64,000 bases of DNA, taken from positions 53,097,751 to 53,161,750 of the forward strand of contig JAWZYU010000018.1 in NCBI GenBank assembly GCA_038380435.1, written 5' to 3'. Positions 45,856 to 56,786 of this stretch are shown one piece after another. This DNA is from Ryuthela nishihirai (lineage: Eukaryota > Arthropoda > Arachnida > Araneae > Heptathelidae). Position numbers and translations under genes: made by a program. The notes beneath the pieces are model-generated. The model was not told the origin of the DNA, did no database searches, and was given only the letters and a program-made list of their open reading frames with translations. Positions within the stretch are counted from its first letter, which is position 1. The number at the start of each line of letters is the position of its first letter.

Positions 45856-46540
45856 TACAAACTGTTAGTTATAACTAACAAATTGTTAGTTATAAAAAAC
45901 AATATTTCGTCTATAGAAAAAAGGTGAATTTAAAATTAGTTAGGTCCCGGCATTTATATGCCATATACGGTACATATATATATATATGTATTAATAGAGC
46001 ACTAATGTGTAGGGGAAGAAAATGAGTTGAAGTTGCTTTTAAAATCAGTTGATATTTTTAATATTAAGAGTAATTTTCTCATCTTCATTTAAAAATGGAC
46101 AAAACAAAATTTAAGTCAGATATAAAAGCAAGGAGACACATGAAAATTTTAAAAAATTTAATAACTGTATTTTAGGATAATAGAAATAATATTTTTGAAT
46201 TGATAACTGGCACTGGTCCTCCATTTTAAATGAAATCGCTTTATAGGATGTCGAGACACTTGTTCGTATTCTCTGACACGTACACTACTTCATTATGCAT
46301 TCTAAGGTTGTTTTAAGTTTTGTCACAAATAACTGCTTGAAATTACATCATTTAACTAATTCAAAAGAGGAAATAGAACTAATAGACCTTTCCCTACCTT
46401 GCCTATTTAAATATGCAAAGCTTTCGTTAAATACTTTTATCTGTTAGCGATATAACGTATCATACTGTGCGGGTTCAGCGCAGCATAAAGTTTACATGTT
46501 TGTCCCTTCTTTACCTCTTTCATCCCACAAAAGCTCCGCT
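45856..46540. other. AT-rich DNA without recognised features
   Basis: Nothing recognised up to the start of the GC-rich island. Confidence 0.45.
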
Positions 46541-46566
46541 GTGTACCCTACCCTCTCTGATTGCAG

Positions 46567-46745
46567 TGGCCATGTTTGCCGTCGTCCCTGTCTCGCCCCA
46601 GAAACCGCTTCTGTTGGCTGAGGATGTAGTGAACGTTCTCCATGATTTGAATGCCAAAACGGTATCCCATAAACAAAGCAGAGGAAAGGCAGCTGTCATT
46701 ATTCATTCCAGGCTTGCCATAGCCGTTCATCGACTCCAAGGAACG
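46567..46745 (+). CDS. Candidate host exon, unknown protein
   Basis: A GC- and CpG-richer island (about 46,540-46,990) contains an ATG at 46,572 with G at -3. It follows CCCTCTCTGATTGCAG, a plausible splice acceptor ending at 46,566. The frame stays open for exactly 58 codons to a strong donor, ACG/GTGAGG, at 46,745/46,746. The predicted peptide starts MFAVVPVSPQKPLLLAEDVV and continues with an HKQSRGKAAVIIHSRLA stretch. It has no low complexity, no transposon motif and a balanced composition. I do not recognise the family. The frame itself is open from 46,467 to 46,889, so the limits are inferred. It could also be a CpG-rich promoter or chance. Confidence 0.33.
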
Positions 46746-46989
46746 GTGAGGCGACTCCCAGACTTTGGCGGCTTGTTAGTAAGCAAGAACACGGTCTCTA
46801 CAACCGCTCCGTCTGGCTCTGTTGTATTCCGCATTCTGGTTGGTGCACATCTTGTTTTTCTCAGCACTCAGACACTCGTCCCTGGGTGAGACCAGACAGC
46901 CTGACAGACGCTGGTAATAACACACGCGCATGCACAGTCGTAACTGCACGCACATATACACGTGCACGTTCTAGCCACCCGATGTAAAA

Positions 46990-47520
46990 CAGCAGGGGGC
47001 GAGTTATAAAAATACCCTTTTTGATATCTTGAAAAGGCCGAAAATGTGGATAAATTATGCCACACTCTAAAAGGCTACAGATTTACGCCCTTTACCTGCA
47101 ATAAATGTTGATTCAACACTTGGGTAAGCGAAGTTTGAAGTTTTATGGAAGAACACCAATGCCACACATCTTTCTTATCACCGCAAAGCAAAAAAATGTA
47201 TACTCAAGAGTAATCTTTTGGAAAGTTAACTGCTTTTTATTCGGTAACAGTTTTGAATTTTTATTTCGAATTAATGCTATCAGTGTTAATAGTCTTGGTG
47301 TTCATCTTGTATATTGAGAACTAAACCGTCAACCTGTCATAATTTAAGTTATATTAAATAATATTTTAAATAGTGTACTTTAGCCCTAAAGTTCCAAGCA
47401 TTCGGCAATAGGCTGAACCTCTGTGCCACATTAAGTTTCAATTTTATTTCGAAACAAAGAAACTGAACTTTAGGACCTTAATATTGAAGTAAACAACAAA
47501 CAAATAAATAAATCATATTA
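46990..47520. other. AT-rich DNA without recognised features
   Basis: Nothing recognised between the CpG-rich island and the next SINE2. Confidence 0.45.
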
Positions 47521-47887
47521 TTGCTGTTTTACCTCTGAGCGGCCTTTTGTGCATAAAATGGGCTAAATAGACAGACCACAGGGACCCAGAGGGCTCAGAG
47601 AAGGTTGGGGAAAGATATCCACTGTACAACTGTTAGGAGACAGATGGAAGCCTACCGTCAAGACTACCCAAAATTTTCTCTAACGCGCACAAGTTATGGT
47701 TTTTCTGAACGCATTTCCACGGCTTAATGTCTTGTTCAACGAACGGCGGTCTTTCCAAGCCCAACGATGCTCCCTTTCTTACCAAGGGTAGGGCGGAGGA
47801 GAGCGGAGATAAATCTCAGCGCAAGACACAGTTGGGATTTCGAACCTGGGAAATGAACAGTACGAGGCTAATGCACTACCGACTGAT
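47521..47887 (-). mobile_element. SINE2 copy, near full length
   Basis: On the - strand it runs from a decayed head (TCAGTCGGTAGTGCATTAG, then GGTTCGAAATCCC) to the GCCGCTCAGAGGTAAAACAG tail. The middle words (CCACTGTACAAC, GACAGATGGAAGCCTACCGT on the + strand) are intact. Confidence 0.88.
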
Positions 47888-48520
47888 AATTGGTTGGTTG
47901 TTTGGGGTTTCATGGGACATCAAACAATTAAGTTTAATGGACATTGAGCGAGAAAAGAAAAAGAATTTGATGCATGCAATTTACATGACAAGAATTGATC
48001 AATGTTGTAGTACGACAAAGGGTAAACTCTTTTAGGTAAATTGCCACCAAAGCTGAAGGCAAAATTTAGTACCCAAAGATTAATTCGTTCTTTAAGATTC
48101 TTCCAATTTCTAAACTAACTTTTTATTTAACTCTATTGCAAAATCCGGCAATCTGTAGATTTCCTATAAAATTGAATCGTTTAATTTTGATTTTTTCAAC
48201 TTGAGACTTGTGTGCCATACATATGTTGCTGTTTTCACTAGTGAAACCCACCGTTCCAGAACTGAGTGGAGAGACAGATTTTTAGTAATTAGATTCAGGG
48301 AATTTTGAAGAGAGAGTCCGGAGCCTTTACGCTCAGAAAAAAGTACCGCTTTAAAAGTATGTTACAGTAAAGAACTTCTACTACTTTTTTACATTTTGAT
48401 GCAAAATTTATGAAGAGCTAAAATATTTCTTCTCTGCTTGGTTTTTAAAAAATGACGAGAAAAACTGATTCCTGTTTTCGCTGATTAAAAACTTGTTGCA
48501 CATTAAAAAGCTTACAGGCT
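47888..48520. other. AT-rich DNA without recognised features
   Basis: Nothing recognised. Confidence 0.45.
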
Positions 48521-49160
48521 GAGTTGAATTGTTTCACCTCTGAGCCGCACTTTTTCCACATATTGAGTTAAATGGAGAGTCACAAGGAGCCCGAAGACTC
48601 AGAGAAGGCTGAGGAAGTCAACCCATTGGATTTGGGATGTTTTACCTCTGAGCGGCACTTTTTTGCACACCATGGGCTAAATGGCCAGGTCACATGGACC
48701 CCGAAGGCTCAGAGAAGGTTGGGGGAGAGGACCCACTGGAACAGCTGTTGGGAGACAGATGGTAGCCTCTCGTCAATCCCATCCAGCCTGTTCTTTAACG
48801 TGCACAGGGTATGGCTCTCCCGCACACGGGACCACGGTTTAACGTCCCATCCGAAGGACGGCGGCCTTTCCAAGCCCATCGGTGCCCCCTACTGACCGTG
48901 GGCAGGGCGGGGAATTTTGCGGAGATAAATCTCAACGCTGACCCAGCTGGGACTCGAACCTGGGAACTACAGATACGAGCCTGGCGCGCTACCGACTGAG
49001 CCACCCCCGCCCCCAACCCATTGGACAGAAGTCTGTTAGGACACCGATGGAAGCCTCTCGCCAAGGCCATACAACGTGATCTTAATGTTCACAGGATATG
49101 GTTCTTCTGCACATGGGGCTATGGTTTAACATCCAACTGATGGACTGCAAAATGATGAGT
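48521..49160 (-). mobile_element. Older SINE2 copy split by a younger one
   Basis: 48,521-48,630 holds the 3' part (on the - strand) with TCAGAGGTGAAACAATTCAA; 49,014-49,160 continues exactly from the break with GACAGAAGTCTGTTAGGACA and on into the middle. The head is missing. The break is filled by the SINE2 at 48,631-49,013. Confidence 0.88.
48619..49025 (-). mobile_element. SINE2 inserted in a SINE2, 12-bp target-site duplication
   Basis: The element is 48,631-49,013, close to consensus: GGCGGGGGTGGCTCAGTCGG head, AGGTTCGAGTCCCAGCTGGG B box, GAGGTAAAACATCCC tail on the - strand. CAACCCATTGGA occurs at 48,619-48,630 and 49,014-49,025. It is one of the youngest copies and proves that SINE2 was active over a long time. 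Confidence 0.95.
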
Positions 49161-49337
49161 AATGAATTGCAATAACAATATATATTTTTAAGAAATCAAG
49201 AAATTGTCTTGATTAAAAAAACAAAAGTATACATTTTTAATGACTACTATGAATTGGCAAATCGTTTGGTTATGCACCTAAAAATGTTTGGCCAAAATAT
49301 TGGAAGAAATGACTAAGTTTCAGCATATTAATTATTT

Positions 49338-49440
49338 GCTGCTGAGGTCCCGCTATCCTCACAGACCTTCTACTATGGCGTATAAATTGACAGGTTCCTG
49401 TGATATCTCTATTTCAAGCAGCTGCTTGAGGAGGTATTTT
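49338..49440 (+). mobile_element. SINE1 body fragment
   Basis: GCTGCTGAGGTCCCGCTATC, TTCTACTATGGCGTATAAAT and CAGCTGCTTGAGGAGGTATT match the SINE1 3' half. There is no tRNA head, so it is 5' truncated. Confidence 0.82.
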
Positions 49441-49499
49441 ATTTTTTATTTATTTTATTATTTATGAGCCGTAAGTTTTTTTTTTGTAATGACCCGCTG

Positions 49500-50390
49500 G
49501 GTTGTATGAGCCTGGCGTGCAATTTGTCTCCTTTTCTTTTTAGAGACAAGGGTGCATTTTGTCTCCTTTTCTTTTTAGTTTGGTTATTGATTACGTTATG
49601 CGGAATTCACTGCAAGGGGAAGATTTCGGGCTTAAATGGTCTAGATATCTGAAATTTTCTGATTTAAATTATGCTGATGATTTGGTCCCTTTGGCAGATA
49701 ATGCTGACGAGATGAACTCTTTCATTGCGACTGTTGACAATAAAGCTCTATTCTATCTCAGTAATCCTGCTAATAAAGTAAGTTGAGACGTCATAGAAAA
49801 TTAAAGAAATAAAAATTGATAATGTGGGTGGTGCTCTAGTTTTTTTAATGTCTAAGTTCTTAAACAAGTTTCTAAATTTAATTTTTTTGGAAGTTGTGTA
49901 ACAGATACTGGTGAAATATGTCATGAGATAAATAGAAAAATAGGGGTTCGTGCTAAGACTTTAAAGAATCTGTATAAATTGCAAAATAGGGTATGTACCT
50001 AGAAACTAAAAATAGACTATAAAATAATTTGCCCTTTCTAAAGTTTGTTATGTTAGTGAAACTTGGACACTTTATAAGTAAGATAACAAGAAATATGATA
50101 TCTTTTATTCTAGATGTTTAGGTAGCATCTTGGGAATTAGTTGATTTGACAATGTGAGTAATGATGTGGTTAAGCGAAAGAGTCAGCAACTATCTTTGAG
50201 AAGCATATATTGCAGATACGGACTGCGATGGTTCGGCCATGTTGCCCGCTTGCACAACTACTGTTATTAACAATGTGCTTAAAGATCTGAGACAATGGCA
50301 AATCAGCGATGCACTGAGCAGACAATGTCAAACAAAATATTTTCAGAATTGGACTGCAGTGGCCTAATGCAGCTCTGTAACTAGGGATGG
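49500..50390 (+). pseudogene. LINE-F: old RTE-like LINE fragment
   Basis: The + strand carries LSPFLFSLVIDYVMRNSLQG, a SDLNYADDLVPLADNADEMN stretch with the YADD motif, then a heavily decayed middle. The C-terminal region ends it (CRYGLRWFGHVARLHN at about 50,210-50,260). It starts 5' truncated, and a 21-bp piece (TTGTCTCCTTTTCTTTTTAG) is duplicated at 49,524 and 49,559. There is no (GAT)n tail. It is more diverged than LINE-A and LINE-C. Confidence 0.82.
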
Positions 50391-51273
50391 ATGTGTCGAT
50401 TCAGTGCCACCGAAAATTAGTCCCTTTTTATCTTAATAGAAGGCGGAATGATGTAGTCAGATAAGCTTCTAGTTCGAAGAGCGAGTTTAAAAAAAGAATG
50501 AGAATCGTTGTTATAGATGTTAGATTTATAAACATTCTCATAAACAAACACATGTGATCGATTTCGTTCCAACTTTCGGAGCTTTTTCGGACAAATTATT
50601 AGGCCTCATGTTGTACCCAGTGTGGTACCGAGGAAAATCTCGCCCTACCCCGCAGAAATGTCTGGGGGGGGGGGGGCTTTTGTTTCATTTAATGTGTGCA
50701 CCATCATATATTTAAATTTTAACTTTTTTAAAACGCGCATAATTAATATCAGATATATATTTCGGAAATCATAATTCGACATTTTGGAATTAATCAGGGC
50801 CGATTCTACAGAGGAGTGGGGAGTGGGAGAAAGGGCCATGCCTCCACCCCTCGAGAATGCTAATATGTGTAATGGATTCCAAAATTTATTCATAATGTTT
50901 TTATAACATTTTTAATAACTGTAAAGCAGTTTATAACTGTGGTGTACTTGTTCATCATTTTTTTATTCTTCAGGAGATATGATTTTAAATGTTTACATTA
51001 GCTCTGTTAATAAAGTGGTTTAGATATCTCATTTCTTGGCAAAGTGAATATAAGAAGGATATTTCTTTCTTCATAAATTGAGCTACGTTGAAAAGATTAT
51101 ATTATTAGTGAAACAAAGCTTTCTTTGAATAGTGAAAAAAAATTAAAAAGTTCGTTCATAGTAATGAGTTTAGTTTTAATGACTAGTTATTTTTACAATA
51201 TTTAAAAAATAACGATTTCTTGGAAATGTATTATATATATATATAAATATAATTTTTCAGGCGGAGTAATATT
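50391..51273. other. AT-rich DNA without recognised features
   Basis: A run of G at 50,667-50,680 and TA-rich sequence near 51,230-51,250 are the only notable points. Confidence 0.45.
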
Positions 51274-51462
51274 TAGCTCGTTAGCACGCTTGGCTACTGA
51301 TCTAAGGGACCTGGGTTCGAGCCCCGGGTAAGGCATGGATGTGTGTGTGTGTTGTTTTTCTGCTGAGGTCCTGCCATCCTCACAGACCTTCTACTATGGC
51401 ATATAAACTGACAGGCTCCTGTCAGACCTCTGTGGCAAGCAGCTGCTTGAGGGGGTATTTAT
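51274..51462 (+). mobile_element. SINE1 copy, nearly full length
   Basis: The + strand has a partly lost A box (AGCTCGTTAGCACGCTTGGC), a full B box (GGGTTCGAGCCCCGGG), a GT-repeat expansion after ATGGAT, the body, and CTGCTTGAGGGGGTATTTAT. No certain target-site duplication was found. Confidence 0.9.
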
Positions 51463-51632
51463 TATTTATTTTTTTTAATAATAAAGGATTTTTAAAAGCC
51501 TCTTGGAAACATTTTATTTACAATTATTTTAAAATAACTTAATAGAGGACTTCGAAAGGGGTAGTTTGTTTTTGTGTTCAGACTAAATATTATTGAAGTT
51601 GTATTAAATTCAATTAAAGATATGCAGTCTTC

Positions 51633-52038
51633 ATATACATACTAGGGGTGGCTCAGTCGGTAGCGCGCCAGGCTCGTAATCTGTAGTTCCCAGGTTCGAG
51701 TCCCAGCTGGGTCAGCGTTGAGATTTATCTCCGCAAAATCCCCCCCCCCCCCCCTGCCCACGGTCAGTAGGGGACACCGATAGGCTTGGAAAGGCCGCCT
51801 TCCGTCGGATGGGACGTTAAGCCGTGGCCACGTGTGTGGGAGAGCCATGCACACGTTAAAGAATACGCTGGATGGCCTTGTCGGGAGACTACCATCTGTC
51901 TCCCAACAGCTGTTCCAGTGGGTCCCCTCCCCCAACATTCTCTGAGCCTTCGGGGTCCGTGTGACCTGGCCATTTAGCCCATGGTGTGCAAAAAAGTGCC
52001 GCTCAGAGGTAAAACAACCCAACCGATATACATACTAG
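51633..52038 (+). mobile_element. SINE2 copy, full length, 13-bp target-site duplication
   Basis: The element is 51,646-52,025, flanked by ATATACATACTAG at 51,633-51,645 and 52,026-52,038. It reads GGGTGGCTCAGTCGGTAGCG, CAGGTTCGAGTCCCAGCTGG, the middle, and GAGGTAAAACAACCCAACCG. A run of 14 C replaces the usual CCCCGCC. It is the best-defined copy for setting the SINE2 limits. Confidence 0.95.
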
Positions 52039-52439
52039 CATAACCCGATTCAAAAATTATGGGAATACATTGAAAAAAAAAACTTGTTTCTAGTAGTTAT
52101 TACCACAAGCCAATCGGTACATTATATGGAATTGTATTATTTTTATGGATATATTAGAAGAATTTAACAAAGTAATATTTTTATAATAGAAATAAATCAG
52201 ACCATTTGGTATTATTACAACTATAATTTTAATATTCAAGCCTTAAATGAATTAAGCCCTTTTTTGTACTGTCGTAAACATCAAGTGCCGTGCATTTTTT
52301 TTTTTTTGAGTTCATTAAAGACGTAATTTTTAAAAATATTTATACGAATTGTAGAAATCTAAAAACAACTGGAAAAAAATAGCATAAAAAGGAGCATTGT
52401 AGGGGAGCTAAACGAATGACATATTACCTATATATGAGA
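52039..52439. other. AT-rich DNA without recognised features
   Basis: Nothing recognised. Confidence 0.45.
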
Positions 52440-52694
52440 GAGAAACTTTTTTTAAAATTTTCCCCCTTGGTACCCTCTAAGAGTGAAAATTCTAACTAGT
52501 TGATGACTGAAGAAATACTAATAGCAATATTTTATTATTACGTACATGATAGAAGACTAATTTTTAATTTATCTCTTAAAGCACAAAAGTTGCATTTCCT
52601 CCTTCCCCTCGACCAAGGGAGCAAATCATTGCTGTTAATACAAACCTCTTCAATCATCACACTCTGCAACTAAAAGTTTAAAATTTTTGCCATA
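52440..52694. repeat. R3 repeat copy, left part, split by a mariner
   Basis: GGTACCCTCTAAGAGTGAAA, TTATCTCTTAAAGCACAAAA, ACAAACCTCTTCAATCATCA and CTAAAAGTTTAAAATTTTTG follow the R3 order. The copy resumes on the other side of the mariner at about 54,194 with TTGTTTGTATTATTCG, so the mariner inserted into R3. Confidence 0.6.
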
Positions 52695-52884
52695 GACGGA
52701 GGGAGTTCAAAAAGTTCTTGATACTTGTCTGTAGATTTTCACTCATTCCTACGAAAATAAGGTATGACTTGTTTGAAAGCTTGTCTAAACTTGTCATTAC
52801 GTGTTAAAAGCAAAGGCTGTATTATCATTTCTCTCTTCGCTGGCGGTGCATAAATTTCGGTCTGCGAAACTGTGCGTTATTGCT

Positions 52885-54128
52885 ATGGAGCCTACTAAAG
52901 ACGGAGAGAGAATTTACATTTTCACAAGGATGCAGCTTGTAGACGAGGCGAAAAAACTGCATGCCGTTTATCTCTAGTATATGGGGATGATGCTTGTTCA
53001 TATGGCACTGTTACGGGATGGATGTGCAAATTCAAAGAAGGCTTCAAAGACCTCCCTCGTACCGAAGGAGGTCATAAACGACAAAACCATCGTCGCTGTT
53101 TGTGAACTCATTAAGGAATACTCACACATCACGTTCAGATAATAAGTTTAGATGTCAGTGTATCGATTGACAGTGTAGAAACAATTATTCAACATTTAAA
53201 CTTCCGAAAGATCTATGTCGAACGGGTACAGATCTGACAGAGCAGCAAAAAAGAGTTAGAGTCGACTCGTGCAGGGAGAGGCTGACAATGTTTGAACCTA
53301 GTGGCTCCAAACGGTTAACAGACATTGTCACAGATCATAAGACGTGTTTTTTTTACTATACACTCCCAGAAAGATCGACAACTATGTTTGGGTTGTGGAA
53401 AATGAACCTTTTCCCAAATCCTCCGACAAGACTTTCGCTGAAGGAAGAGTTTGTTCACATTTTTTTTTTATTTTCGAAAAGTGGTAGCCGTAGGCACCTT
53501 TCTTGAAAAATTGACTAGAAATGTCCAATACTAGACCAATATTGTATTGCCCAAAGTCGTTAAGGAGATGGAGAAGCAGCTTTGAACAAAGGCATGTCAA
53601 GGATTTACCTTCTTCATGGCAATGCCAGTGCTCACAAAACCTGACAAGTTACAGCCTATCTGGAGAAGAGAAAATCAAACAGCTACCCCTAGCCTGCATA
53701 TTCTCCTAATCTTGTATTATGAGAATTTTTGGTTGTTTCCAAAAATTAAAAAGGAACTTGCTGGGATGCCTTTTTCAAGGATATAAAAAAAAATACCCCC
53801 TCAAGCAGCTGCTTGCCACAGAGGTCTGACAGGAGCCTGTCAGTTTATATGCCACAGTAGAAGATCTGACAGGATGGCAGGACCTCAGCAGAAAACAAAA
53901 CGAACATCCATGCCTTACCCGGGGTTCGAACCCAGGTCCCGTAGATCAGTAGCCAAGCGCGCTAACCACTCGGCCAAGGATATAAGACCTCGCAAAATGT
54001 TTTCATTCCGAGTTGCGGAGTATTCCACAACAGGAGTACTATCTAACGTTCGGGAATTGGCGTAGACGTCTGCAACTTTGCATAGATGCTGGAGGAGAGT
54101 ATTTTGAAAAACAGCAAAAGTATTATTG
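52885..54128 (+). pseudogene. Mariner transposase, inactive
   Basis: The + strand starts at an ATG (52,885) with YIFTRMQLVDEAKKLHAV, then YGTVTRWMCKFKEGFKDL and DKTIVAVCELIKEYSHI of the helix-turn-helix part. The catalytic part has VTDHKTCFFYYTLPERSTTM and a LHGNASAH stretch where mariners have LHDNARPH, so the second catalytic D is G. The third motif region (near FWLFPKLKKELAGMPF) also appears altered. Frameshifts occur in the first third and before the third motif. A SINE1 interrupts it after GMPFSRI, and the end resumes with SIPQQEYY and an AGGEYFEKQQKYY end. Confidence 0.87.
53776..53985 (-). mobile_element. SINE1 copy in the mariner, 11-bp target-site duplication
   Basis: The element is 53,787-53,974, with CAAGGATATAA at 53,776-53,786 and 53,975-53,985. 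It has the full head (GGCCGAGTGGTTAGCGCGC, GGGTTCGAACCCCGGG on the - strand) and body. It is younger than the mariner, which is in turn younger than R3. Confidence 0.95.
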
Positions 54129-54193
54129 ATGTAAGTAAAATGACAGCACACGGCAAAAACTGAATGTCAAGAACTTTTTGAACGCCACTTGTA

Positions 54194-54610
54194 TAAATTG
54201 TTTGTATTATTCGTTTAAAATTTTCCATTTTCCAAATTTTTTGCCGATAAAGGGTGCATAACATTTTTTATTTTTTTTTATTTTCCACCTTTAACACCTT
54301 CTACCAGTGGAAAATAAAAGTAATTAATGATTGAGAATATGCAAGTAGAATATTTCACCAGTATTTTTTATTTAACTCTTAAATCAAAAACTTATGATTT
54401 CTCACCCACCCCAGGAGTGGGAAAAACGCGATCATTTCTATAGGAGAGGGCAAATCTTTGCTGCATATGTAAACCTCTTGACTTTCACACTATACCACTA
54501 AATTTTGGAATTTCTCGCAGAATAGATCGTTGCAATAATCGTTTAAAAATTTCGAATAGTCTAATTTTTGCCCACCATTAGAGAACGCTATGTAGCAATT
54601 AGAAGATTCG
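54194..54610. repeat. R3 repeat, right part and a second unit
   Basis: The first 70 bases complete the R3 copy cut by the mariner. A second unit then runs from TTTAACACCTTCTACCAGTG through TTTATTTAACTCTTAAATCA and GTAAACCTCTTGACTTTCAC to AATCGTTTAAAAATTTCG, ending in CCACCATTAGAGAACGC. R3 units may therefore occur in tandem. Confidence 0.55.
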
Positions 54611-56208
54611 GGAAATTTGAATCGAATTATTTCTTAACTGTGCTAAGCAAACAAAGGAAGGTTTACATCAGAAACATTTCCTGAAGTTGTTAATGTTATA
54701 TGTCAAATTAAAAAAACAATTTATTCTGCACAGTAAAATGAGAGAAATTCCAAGGTAAAGAGAGGTAGGCCAAAGCAGTCACAGACGCCATTGGTCTGGG
54801 AAAGGTTAAAGACATTATAAGTCTACTGCAGTAAGAAACTTTGAAAAGTGTAGAAATTAGCTTCGCCGTAGTTCCGTCTGTATTTTTTTAAACTGTAATT
54901 ATTTTGTAGTTCTTCAAAAATTCCTTGCTCTCTCCATAAGGGGGTAGGAGAGTGGATGCCCCACAGTTCTAAATCACTGATCATGGATCAAAGACCAGCA
55001 GTTCATAAGCTGAAACTTGAAATACCTGTTGATATAAAAAAAAATAATAATCTTTCAAGCATAGATGCGATTTTAATTTTTTTCCTGAATTAATCTCACG
55101 TAAAATGCATAAAGCCATAAAAAATGAAAATATTGCCTTTTAGAAATAACAAAATGAGCTGTTTTTTGTGTAATAACATCGTCCTGACTATTCCCCCCCG
55201 CAAAAAAAAATCGTTATTAGAACTTTTCATAGGTTTATTTCATGCGAAGAACGAAGTAAAAAATATCAGACGGAAATTCCACGTCCTTTCCCATGTCCCA
55301 CCCAGCACAGCGTGGTGATATTAACACCACGGTATGGAAAGGAGACGCAGAGTGGCGGAAAAGAGTCCAATTATCTCAGCCGTGGAAGGTGTCGGGGAAG
55401 CCATTAAACTGTACGGTTCGTTAATCCAGCAAAATGTTAGGCTGTCTACACTTGCTAACGCCCTTTAGTATTAAGTAACAGGAAAGAGGCATACGACAGC
55501 GGAAAGCGCTGCAATCACTGAGACCGCAGATAATCGCTCTTGATAATTTACTGGCCGTTTTGTTATTCCTTTCTTTTATTTGCTGCTTTCCGTGAGACGA
55601 ATTGTTAAGAATCAATTCAAGGAACACTTCACGATGTCATTCAGATGAAAATTCACTACATGGAAGGCTCAGAGTGTTTTAAGATAAAGGTTAGTGTTAT
55701 AGGAAAGTTTTAATACGTAGCCTATCTAAAAGTAGTTGGCTTTTAATAATGGAACTCCACTGTGTGAATCGAATGAAACAGTTACTGAGCTATATTTAGA
55801 GAATTTCTATCACTAGCTCTTATAACTTGAACTGTTATGAGTTTTCAGGAATGTTGAGATGCTATAATTTAACGTTTAAGTAAATTCCTTTTTGAGCTAT
55901 GTTTAATTCATAGTTCCGACAACGACTCTCCCCCCCCCCCTCAACCTTCATTTTTCCACTGAGGTACAAATACTAATAACTATCTTTGTTATTGTATTTA
56001 ACTCTTCGACAATAAAATAAATAATTAGAAGTAAGTGTAAAGTAAGAAACTGTAAGAGAGAGATGACTTCGCAATATTCATCACAAAAAATAGCATAAAA
56101 ATGTGAAAAAGTGGTTTGTAATTGCAATTGTTTTTATATTTGCCAATTTAATGTTTATAACATTACCTACCTAAATATTAGAGACTTTCCTACCTAAACA
56201 TTAGAGAA
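54611..56208. other. Unrecognised DNA
   Basis: No gene recognised. 55,280-55,440 is less AT-rich and contains a small stem (CGTGGTG and CACCACG), but no frame or repeat I know. Confidence 0.4.
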
Positions 56209-56425
56209 CTTTCTGTCAATGGCAATCTAAATTCGAAGCTCTCTAACTTTTAACATTTTAAAGTATGCATTTAATGAAAAAAAATGAAATTAATAAAAAA
56301 ATGTAACTGAAGATAAAGATCATAATCAAATTATCCAAATCTTCAATTTCAACAGCATTCGTTCAGTGATTATAATCTTTAAAATTTTCTTCATTCGTAT
56401 CTTTGCGAAGTAAATAGAACTTCAA
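56209..56425. repeat. R4 repeat copy
   Basis: TGGCAATCTAAATTCGAAGC, GTATGCATTTAATGAAAAAA, GTAACTGAAGATAAAGATCA, TAATCAAATTATCC and CAGCATTCGTTCAGT match the R4 order, closest to the copy at 11,682. Confidence 0.62.
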
Positions 56426-56786
56426 AAATTAGATTCCCATTGATCACATCGAAATTCTATAAAATTTTAGTAGGGACAGTGTGTAGGTACAACAAGATAA
56501 ATAAATCAGTATTAAACCAGTGTTGACCGTTTTGCAATTTATCTGTGTCGGACATTCTTGATTTCTCTTAAATTCGGTGATTTGCAGAAGTGCAATTACT
56601 CTTTTCGGCTCGTTTTCGAAAAGAAGAAAAATCTTGAATGATTCTAACATTTCTCTGGACATGAGAAGGGTTAAAATTAATTCACTTTAATTTCAACGAT
56701 GATTTTTTATATTAAAAGACATAAATGATGACTACATATTGATGAACGTAGAGTCAGAAATGAGCATGACAAGTCCCCTCAGTGGT
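56426..56786. other. AT-rich DNA without recognised features
   Basis: Nothing recognised. Confidence 0.45.

Larger units (their letters stand above)
52693..54193 (+). mobile_element. Mariner transposon, split by a SINE1
   Basis: The element is about 52,695-54,191. Its ends carry the inverted repeat GTTCAAAAAGTTCTTGA (52,705-52,721 and, reversed, 54,167-54,183), with TA outside. The outermost 10-12 bases pair poorly. The empty site can be reconstructed because R3 sequence continues on both sides. Without the SINE1 it is about 1.3 kb, the normal mariner size. The transposase inside is broken. Confidence 0.88.
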
